Origin: Rhodospirillaceae bacterium UBA3470
GTDB lineage: Bacteria; Pseudomonadota; Alphaproteobacteria; Rhodospirillales; Casp-alpha2
Assembly: GCA_002378125.1 (NCBI GenBank)
Contig: DFRF01000164.1
Location: 1 to 30,255, forward strand
Direction: 5' to 3'
Length of the DNA stretch: 30,255 bases
Shown here: positions 25,273 to 30,255 of the stretch, in pieces
How positions within the stretch are numbered: position 1 is the stretch's first letter
Layout: each line of letters opens with the position of its first letter
Position numbers and translations under genes: made by a program
The notes under the pieces: model-generated
Seen by the model: the letters and a program-made list of their open reading frames with translations, nothing else
Told to the model about the DNA's origin: nothing
The model's database searches: none

Positions 25273-25506
25273 TTAGCAGGAGTCTTGCCCAAAAACAATG
25301 ACCGCGATGCGTCGACGCCTTGCCTCTGTAGAGGGCCAAATCCCCTCCACGGTGCGGTCCATGACGCCCTAGGAGACCCGCCCTGGGGAAATTTCTAAAT
25401 GCGATAGGCTGCCGCCGTCGAGGGCCAGCAGGTTGCGCACTGTGGCGCCGTCGGGCACGGTCGCGTCCGGGGTCGCCGGGAGCGCTTTCGTGATGAAGAG
25501 CCTTAC
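25273..25506 (-). pseudogene. Decayed cupin-like gene remnant
   Basis: Directly after the NRDE stop, in another frame, the minus strand reads RLFITKALPATPDATVPDGAT, then VRNLLALDGGSLSHLEISPGRVS and a TAG at 25369-25371. In the same frame past the stop it reads GVMDRTVEGIW, then unrelated residues to a TAA at 25273. This matches a cupin pattern I know from small proteins: a GSMxHFxLPPGxVS block followed by RAVxHRTVEEIWYVLxGRG. Here an arginine codon has become a stop. The start codon position reads GTA, so initiation also seems lost, and the rest of the cupin barrel is absent. I infer a dead gene that once overlapped the NRDE gene. The match is from memory, without an alignment. Confidence 0.55.
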
Positions 25507-26252
25507 ATGGTGACCGGTGCGTAGGGGGTTTCGTCTGGCCGGCCAGGGCAGTAGTGCCATTGAGGCAGAACGCCCACGCGGTCCACGTTGGGCAGCGCGA
25601 TAAGCGATGAAGAGACCGTGCCGAAGCCATAATCCGTGTCCACGTTCATTGAGCCCCGAAAACTCGCGCCCGGTTCTGTTTCCCGCGAGCCCAGGAGCAT
25701 CTTCCAGACGTTCCAGTCGTCGGCGTCGGGTTTCGGGTAAGGCGCGCGGCGGAACCGATCCAGGTGGAATCGTATGCGCGATGAATCTCTGGTCGAATTG
25801 AGATCGCGGGACGTGATCATCGAAAGCCCGTCCGGGACCGGTGCGGTCATGATGAAGTGGCCGTCCGATTTAACCCAGAAGGCTTCGTGCGTGTCGGCGA
25901 TGATCATGTTAAAGGACCGGTAGCTAGATGGCTCTAACAGGGCGAGCGCCCGGGTTGCCGCGCGGGCTTCGGCGTGGTCGCAGGCCTCCAACGGCAACTC
26001 GCCGCGAGAGCGCTTCTCCGGGTCGGGGCCCAGCGAGTCGCGTCGGTTTAGGATAGCGGCCACGACCCGTTCGTTGTTCAACGCCAGCCATGTGCCGCCG
26101 GCTAATTCATCCTGCCCGGCCACTACGTTGTCACGATCGTCCCAGTGCCGAGCCGGCGGCCGCGCGGCGCGGTCACTCATTTCATCCCGATTGGCACCGA
26201 TTAGGACCGGCCAGTCATGAGCCGGACGGCGCAGGATCACCACGGTACACAT
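25503..26252 (-). CDS. NRDE-family protein (TANGO2-like)
   Basis: A 249-residue protein of the NRDE (Ser/Thr-rich T10, TANGO2-like) family. The defining features are the conserved cysteine right after the initiator (MCTVV) and the GANRDE motif at 19-24. WDDRDNVVAGQDELAGGTWLAL and NRRDSLGPDP follow the family pattern. The fold resembles Ntn hydrolases with Cys2 as potential nucleophile; biochemical function is not settled (roles in haem or lipid handling have been proposed for TANGO2). AGGGGGG lies just before the ATG. It is divergent from the DUF1476 gene, with 184 bases between, and downstream lie the cupin remnant and purC. Confidence 0.88.
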   Translation of the reverse strand: MCTVVILRRPAHDWPVLIGANRDEMSDRAARPPARHWDDRDNVVAGQDELAGGTWLALNNERVVAAILNRRDSLGPDPEKRSRGELPLEACDHAEARAATRALALLEPSSYRSFNMIIADTHEAFWVKSDGHFIMTAPVPDGLSMITSRDLNSTRDSSRIRFHLDRFRRAPYPKPDADDWNVWKMLLGSRETEPGASFRGSMNVDTDYGFGTVSSSLIALPNVDRVGVLPQWHYCPGRPDETPYAPVTM

Positions 26253-26436
26253 CCCCCCTCATAACCCGTTTTGCCGGGGCTGACCAGAACCGGCGGAGAA
26301 TACCAAGATGCGTCACAATCGGATGCTTGCGGGGCTGCCGAAAGGTCCTTATATCAAAGCCAGAATTCTACGAGCCGAAGCGGCCACGCAGGGCCTGCAA
26401 ACAAGGCTCACGCGTAGGGAAGTATTGGAGGCTGAC

Positions 26437-26763
26437 ATGTCCGACGTCATCAACGATCGCGAGCGCGGTGAAGAGCGCAAGTACCAGATGGAGCAGGAAA
26501 TGCAGTTCAAGGTGGACGCCCGCCGGAACAAGCTTCTGGGGCAATGGCTGGCTGAGGCGTTCGGCATGGGGCCGGCGGAAACCAAAGAGTACGCCAAGGC
26601 CGTGGTCATGGCTGACCTGGATGAGCCGGGTATCGAAGATGTTATTCGCAAGGTCATGGCCGATATCGACGAGCGCGGCACCGATATCACTGAAGACCGG
26701 GTGCGGGCAAAAATTTTCGAACTAGACGGTGTCGCGGTCGAGCAACTACGCGAGGAGGGCTGA
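26437..26763 (+). CDS. DUF1476 protein, F1-ATPase zeta/inhibitor subunit family
   Basis: A 108-residue alphaproteobacterial DUF1476 protein. In Paracoccus denitrificans this family is the zeta subunit that inhibits the ATPase activity of F1Fo-ATP synthase through its N-terminal segment. The match is clear in QFKVDARRNKLLGQWLAEAFGM, YAKAVVMADLDEPG and VIRKVMADIDERGTDI. The ATG at 26437 is chosen because GGAGG lies 5 bases upstream and the start MSDVINDRERGEERKYQ aligns with the family; a longer frame from 26308 has no family match. It is on the plus strand between the purine genes. An AGCTCA-GTCT-TGAGCT hairpin (26794-26809) lies 30 bases after the stop, without a T-run. Confidence 0.93.
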   Translation: MSDVINDRERGEERKYQMEQEMQFKVDARRNKLLGQWLAEAFGMGPAETKEYAKAVVMADLDEPGIEDVIRKVMADIDERGTDITEDRVRAKIFELDGVAVEQLREEG

Positions 26764-26807
26764 AGTCCTCCTTTCTAGGCCGCTTTCTCGGTAAGCTCAG
26801 TCTTGAG

Positions 26808-26963
26808 CTAGGCAAACAACCCGATCAGCGATCCCATCAGGGCACGGATTGCCGGGGGAAGTGCCATGTCCGGATGAACCAAGGTCTATAGGGTCTTCGT
26901 GATGTCCTCGGGCAAGAAATGCTGGAGATGGCTGAGGTTGACCACGCCTAGGGGGCGTGCGGC
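26808..26963 (-). pseudogene. C-terminal remnant of a LysR-type regulator
   Basis: Starting with the first codon after the purB stop, in the purB frame, the minus strand reads AARPLGVVNLSHLQHFLPED, then ITKTL, a TAG at 26886-26888, and TLVHPDMALPPAIRALMGSL ending in IGLFA with a TAG at 26808. The part after the stop matches the usual end of LysR effector domains (LWLLVHPDLRRTPxVRAxMDxLAxLF), where TAG stands in place of the conserved tryptophan. Only about 51 codons remain, with no DNA-binding domain. I infer a decayed fragment whose left part was lost, perhaps when purB and this segment were joined. The comparison is from memory. Confidence 0.6.
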
Positions 26964-28358
26964 CTAGACCTTGCCGAAAACCCGCTGGAAGATCGTGTCC
27001 ACGTGTTTGGTGTGATAGGCTACCGGATCAACGTTGAACAATTCATCCAGGTCGGCCTCGCTTAGCACGCCTGTCAGATCATCATCCCGCGACAAGAAAA
27101 ACATGAGCCGGTTACCGCGTCCAGCCGCCTCCCGGTCCTCGTCCGTCAGCTCAATGGTGGCGTCCGGGTTGTCGGGGTCGATGCCAAAACTGCGCCAGAC
27201 CTTCATGGCATTGCGTTGCACGATTTTATAGCCCTTTTCACGGCTGAAACCACGCTGCGTAAGCGCTAGCAGGACGCGTTGCGAATCGTGTATGCCGCCG
27301 AACTTGTTCAGGTGCTCGAGCATGTTGTTCGGATAGACCACCAACTTTTCGATCACCTCCGCAATCCGGTTTAGGGCGAAATCGAGGGTCACCGTGGCGT
27401 CCGGGCCGATCATACGCTCCACTGATGAATGCGAGATGTCACGTTCATGCCAAAGCGCCACATTTTCTAGCGCTGGCACCACGCTCATGCGGACGATCCG
27501 GGCTAGGCCGGTCAGGTTCTCGGTCAGGATTGGGTTGCGCTTGTGGGGCATTGCCGATGAGCCTTTTTGTCCCGGCGCGAAGTACTCCTGGGCCTCGCGG
27601 ACTTCGGTCCGCTGCAGGTGCCGGATCTCTATCGCCAACCGCTCTAGGGCCGAAGCCGTGATGGCCATGGCTGCGAAGAAGGCGGCGTGTCGGTCACGGG
27701 GAATAACCTGCGTGGACACGGGTTCTGGGGTCAGGCCCATTTTCTCGGCAACGTGGGCTTCGACGCTGGGGTCGATATTAGCGAAGGTGCCCACCGCGCC
27801 AGAAATGGCGCAGGTGGCGATCTCCATGCGGGCGACCTTAAGACGTTGGTGGCAGCGAGCGAATTCAGCGTAGTGTCCGGACAGCTTGACCCCGAACGTC
27901 GTCGGTTCTGCGTGGATGCCGTGACTACGGCCGATACATGGCGTCAGCTTGAACTCCCGAGCCCGCAATTCTAGTGCCGTTAGTACCTTGTTCACGTCCG
28001 TCAACAGAAGGTCTACCGCTTGGCTCATCTGCACGGCCAGGCAGGTGTCAAGCACATCCGAGGAGGTCATGCCCTGGTGGACGAAACGCGCCTCCTCACC
28101 CACTTGTTCGGCCAATTCAGTGAGAAAGGCAATGACATCATGACGGGTTTCCCGTTCAATCTCATCAATGCGCTGGATGCGCTGATCCGTATAGGGAATA
28201 TTGCCGTGTTCCCACACCGCCTTGGCGGCCTCCGCCGGTATCACCCCCAGCTTGGCCTGCGCGTCACAAGCGTGTGCTTCGATCTTGAACCAAATGCGGA
28301 ACTTATTGGCAGGTTCCCAGATGGCGGCCATCTCGGGGCGAGAATAACGGGGGATCAT
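26964..28358 (-). CDS. purB: Adenylosuccinate lyase
   Basis: PurB removes fumarate from SAICAR and from adenylosuccinate, serving both the main purine route and AMP formation. 464 residues. The superfamily signature GSSAMPHKRNP is present near residue 260-270, along with the TSSDVLDTCLAVQ and GRSHGIHAEPTTFG blocks carrying the catalytic-site His and Thr/Ser residues. The ATG at 28358 (MIPRYSRPEMAAIWE) has GGGAG about 7 bases upstream and is the normal start; a 50-codon upstream extension is rejected. It is divergent from the Ntn hydrolase gene and separated from purC by DUF1476, NRDE and two gene remnants. Confidence 0.97.
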   Translation of the reverse strand: MIPRYSRPEMAAIWEPANKFRIWFKIEAHACDAQAKLGVIPAEAAKAVWEHGNIPYTDQRIQRIDEIERETRHDVIAFLTELAEQVGEEARFVHQGMTSSDVLDTCLAVQMSQAVDLLLTDVNKVLTALELRAREFKLTPCIGRSHGIHAEPTTFGVKLSGHYAEFARCHQRLKVARMEIATCAISGAVGTFANIDPSVEAHVAEKMGLTPEPVSTQVIPRDRHAAFFAAMAITASALERLAIEIRHLQRTEVREAQEYFAPGQKGSSAMPHKRNPILTENLTGLARIVRMSVVPALENVALWHERDISHSSVERMIGPDATVTLDFALNRIAEVIEKLVVYPNNMLEHLNKFGGIHDSQRVLLALTQRGFSREKGYKIVQRNAMKVWRSFGIDPDNPDATIELTDEDREAAGRGNRLMFFLSRDDDLTGVLSEADLDELFNVDPVAYHTKHVDTIFQRVFGKV

Positions 28359-28394
28359 GGCGGGCTCCCAATCGCAGAAAAATAACGTCACGTT

Positions 28395-28422
28395 TTGCCT
28401 AAGCGACGATACGTGGTATATT
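28395..28422 (+). promoter_or_regulatory. Promoter of the Ntn hydrolase operon
   Basis: TTGCCT (28395-28400) and TATATT (28417-28422) are 16 bases apart, the same -10 and spacing as the rpsD promoter candidate. Transcription would begin about 60 bases before the ATG at 28492. Confidence 0.5.
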
Positions 28423-28464
28423 CCTGCGAACCGGTGAAGTAAACCGCTGGACCACGATCTACTG

Positions 28465-28478
28465 GGCTCCGAGGAGCC
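28465..28478 (+). promoter_or_regulatory. Palindrome carrying a ribosome-site-like sequence
   Basis: GGCTCC-GA-GGAGCC is a perfect 6-bp inverted repeat in the leader of the Ntn hydrolase gene. Its right arm contains GAGGAG, but this lies about 15 bases before the ATG, longer than usual. A stem here could hide the ribosome site, or the repeat could be an operator. Confidence 0.3.
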
Positions 28479-28491
28479 GTAGATAGACCTA

Positions 28492-29496
28492 ATGGTAAAC
28501 ACGCCCATGGTGGACCTGCCGGAGATTCCGCATCACCACATGATCGACTTGGCGCCAGTCGCGCTGGTCCAGGCGGATGCGGAACGCTTCCGCGCGATCA
28601 TAGCGGCCGGTACGGATCACTACGGGCAGCGAACGCTGGCTGTAGGCGATGCGATCTCCCGTCGCTGGCTTGCGGCGTGCTCCAATCCCTATGCTGCGGA
28701 AATTGAGGCGATCGCGGCTATTGCTGGGACGCCGGGCGCTTTTCTGTTGAACCTTTCCTACGAATGGACGTGCACCACTAGTGCCACGGCCGATCCGTCT
28801 GGGACAGGAAATCGAATGCTCCGGACGTTGGATTGGCCGATGCAGGGATTGGGCAAAAACGTCGTCGTGGCGACCATGGAAGGGGCGGCGGGGATCTATA
28901 AGAATGTCACCTGGCCGGGGTTCGCGGGTGTTGCCACGGCTATGGCCCCGGACCGATTTTCGGGGGCCATCAACCAACCGCCCATGCGCAAGTGGAGCCC
29001 ATCGTGCTGGTTGGATTGGGGAATCAACCGCTGCCGCTTGTGGCGACGACGCGCCTTGCCGCCTATGCATGCGTTACGCCAGGTTTTTGACACCTGCCGA
29101 ACCTACGCAGAAGCGAAGAAGGCCCTGAGCGAGATGCCCCTAGCCATGCCGGCTTTCTTTACACTGTCGGGGACCGAACCGGACGAAGGGTGTGTCATCG
29201 AGCGCGAAGAGGAAGCGGCTCACGTGCGAGAGGCGCCCGCCAGCGTGGCCAATCATTGGATCGCCGCCGATATCCCCGGCCGGTATCGCGGTATCGAAAG
29301 CCATGCCCGGTTCAAGCTCATGGAATCCCTGCGTGATGTTGTGCCGGACGACTTTTCCTGGGTGCAGTCCCCGATCCTCAACGAAACCACGCGTTTGGCC
29401 GTGGTCGCTAATGCGAAACTGGGCATGCTAATTGTTCAGGGCTGGGAGGCGGACGGCCCTGCGACGCGAATCTTTCGGTATGGTGTTCCCGCCTGA
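28492..29496 (+). CDS. C45 / acid-ceramidase-like Ntn hydrolase
   Basis: A 334-residue protein resembling Ntn-hydrolase amidases of the C45 and acid ceramidase/NAAA group, which cleave amide bonds after self-processing. The candidate N-terminal nucleophile after autocleavage is C94 in EWTCTTSATA. It is followed by RMLRTLDWP, with R111 and D114 at the spacing expected of the group, and by a conserved AGIYKNVTWPGFAGV block. Later blocks SGAINQPP and SVANHW correspond to the conserved asparagines of the active site. No signal peptide is seen, so it is probably cytosolic. The ATG at 28492 lacks a well-spaced ribosome site; an in-frame ATG at 28507 is an alternative. Substrate unknown. Thioesterase and dehydrogenase genes follow on the same strand. 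Confidence 0.75.
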   Translation: MVNTPMVDLPEIPHHHMIDLAPVALVQADAERFRAIIAAGTDHYGQRTLAVGDAISRRWLAACSNPYAAEIEAIAAIAGTPGAFLLNLSYEWTCTTSATADPSGTGNRMLRTLDWPMQGLGKNVVVATMEGAAGIYKNVTWPGFAGVATAMAPDRFSGAINQPPMRKWSPSCWLDWGINRCRLWRRRALPPMHALRQVFDTCRTYAEAKKALSEMPLAMPAFFTLSGTEPDEGCVIEREEEAAHVREAPASVANHWIAADIPGRYRGIESHARFKLMESLRDVVPDDFSWVQSPILNETTRLAVVANAKLGMLIVQGWEADGPATRIFRYGVPA

Positions 29497-29595
29497 TTCT
29501 GAAACGCTGGACCCGGGTTCCGTTTGAACGACGGTTCCGGTTCATGTTCAATGCGGATGCAAGGACTTAGGAAATTTGGTGGGGACAAGCTCAGA

Positions 29596-30015
29596 ATGCC
29601 GAAGAATAAGTTGAGCCGTGAGGAATTGGCCGAACGCGTCGCCGTTGCACCGTTCCATCAGTGGCTGGGGTTGGAATTGACTAACATGGACGAAAAGGGG
29701 ATCGAACTGACGGTTCCCTGGCGCGAGGAATTTGTCGTTAATGTGGAATTGGGGTACACGCACGGCGGTGTCCTGGCGACACTAATCGATGTGGCTGCGG
29801 ACTATGCCATCGCGGCCAAGTTGGGCCGACCGGTGCCCACCATCGACATGCGTGTCGACTATCACCGTCCCGCCTTTCAAGGGAACTTGATCGTCAAAGC
29901 GCAGGCTTTGAAGCTGGGTGGGAACTTCTGTACCGGCGAGGCGCAGGTTTATGATGAGAAGGGCAAGCTCCTGGCCAGCGGCCGAGGAGTTTATCTGTCC
30001 GTGCCCTTGGGGTGA
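29596..30015 (+). CDS. PaaI-family hotdog thioesterase
   Basis: A 139-residue single hotdog-fold acyl-CoA thioesterase. The family core is GYTHGGVLATLIDVAADYA, with HGG at 56-58 and the catalytic-position acid D65. IDMRVDYHRPAFQGNLIVKAQ and the end GKLLASGRGVY follow the PaaI pattern. The ATG at 29596 is preferred; GGGGA lies about 11 bases upstream, and longer in-frame starts (29524 TTG, 29551 ATG) add residues without family match. Substrate is probably an aromatic or short acyl-CoA, by family only. The next gene starts 37 bases downstream. Confidence 0.9.
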   Translation: MPKNKLSREELAERVAVAPFHQWLGLELTNMDEKGIELTVPWREEFVVNVELGYTHGGVLATLIDVAADYAIAAKLGRPVPTIDMRVDYHRPAFQGNLIVKAQALKLGGNFCTGEAQVYDEKGKLLASGRGVYLSVPLG

Positions 30016-30052
30016 CCTTGGGGTTGATCAGGCTCAAGAAGGAGAACAAGGA

Positions 30053-30255
30053 ATGCGAGCTGTAGTCCTTTATGAACACGGGGGCATGGCCAACTTCATC
30101 TATGAAGAGAACTACCGTGACCCGGAATGCGGATCCGATGACGTCATCGTCGCCGTCAAAGCCTGCTCCTTGAACTACCACGATCTGTTTACCCGTAACG
30201 GCATGCCGGGGATCACGCTTGATCTGCCGCGCATCTGCGGATTGGACGCTGCTGG
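30053..30255 (+). CDS. Medium-chain dehydrogenase / quinone oxidoreductase family, N-terminal part
   Basis: The gene runs off the window; 67 codons are visible. The start MRAVVLYEHGGMANFIYEE with DDVIVAVKACSLNYHDLFTRNG and ICGLDAA is the GroES-like N-terminal domain of zinc-type alcohol dehydrogenases or quinone oxidoreductases. The cysteine in KACSLNYHD is at the first zinc position in many members, but N-Y-H-D is typical of the non-zinc quinone oxidoreductase type. AAGGAG lies 8 bases before the ATG. It is probably co-transcribed with the thioesterase. Confidence 0.85.
   Translation, partial: MRAVVLYEHGGMANFIYEENYRDPECGSDDVIVAVKACSLNYHDLFTRNGMPGITLDLPRICGLDAA

Noticed and set aside
1..30255. 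tRNA or rRNA genes, CRISPR arrays, insertion sequences, toxin-antitoxin or restriction systems
   Set aside because: I scanned by eye for T-loop motifs, regularly spaced repeats and transposase or methylase motifs and found none; the lone HNH protein has no partner genes.

Overview
The window looks like the chromosome of an alphaproteobacterium, probably Rhodospirillales-like. I infer this from gene content: a DUF1476 (F1-ATPase zeta/inhibitor) gene, the purC-purS-purQ-purL run with bolA and a CGFS glutaredoxin on the same strand, a zinc-site-free S4 protein, and a TAXI-type TRAP transporter. GC content is moderate to high by eye; I did not compute it. No tRNA, rRNA, CRISPR array, insertion sequence or phage gene was seen.

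Left part (1-12.3 kb): a queuosine (Q) region. The C-terminal part of queC (+) opens the window. A TAXI-TRAP transporter pair (+) follows, convergent with an OsmC-like/acyl-CoA ligase pair (-). Next is a minus-strand operon read as 56-codon small ORF > queA > D-threonine-aldolase-like PLP enzyme > tgt > queF. It has a good sigma70-like promoter in front (9364-9392) and a hairpin terminator behind (about 5240-5261). A Gfo/Idh/MocA dehydrogenase and gluQ (glutamyl-Q-tRNA(Asp) synthetase) lie just beyond. Five genes of Q synthesis or Q modification thus sit within 11.6 kb, covering preQ0 synthesis (QueC), preQ0 reduction (QueF), insertion into tRNA (Tgt), epoxy-Q formation (QueA) and glutamylation of Q (GluQ).

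Middle (12.3-15.6 kb): a serine esterase, an HNH nuclease-type protein, rpsD with a near-consensus promoter, an unrecognised coiled-coil protein, then grxD and bolA. The last two encode partners that form Fe-S-binding complexes.

Right part (15.9-28.4 kb): a de novo purine region on the minus strand (purB, purC, purS, purQ, purL). It appears to have been interrupted. A roughly 5 kb plus-strand block, hydantoinase/oxoprolinase A and B subunits plus an aldo/keto reductase, lies between purL and bolA. An NRDE protein and a DUF1476 gene lie between purC and purB. Two decayed gene remnants are readable by eye: a cupin-like fragment between the NRDE gene and purC, and a LysR-type C-terminal fragment directly behind purB.

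The right end (28.5-30.3 kb) holds a C45/acid-ceramidase-like Ntn hydrolase, a PaaI-type thioesterase and the start of a medium-chain dehydrogenase, all on the plus strand. I saw no clear new defence or mobile system. The most interesting unexplained items are the 56-codon ORF heading the queA operon, the aldolase embedded in that operon, the OsmC-like protein lacking its first active-site segment, and the coiled-coil protein next to rpsD.
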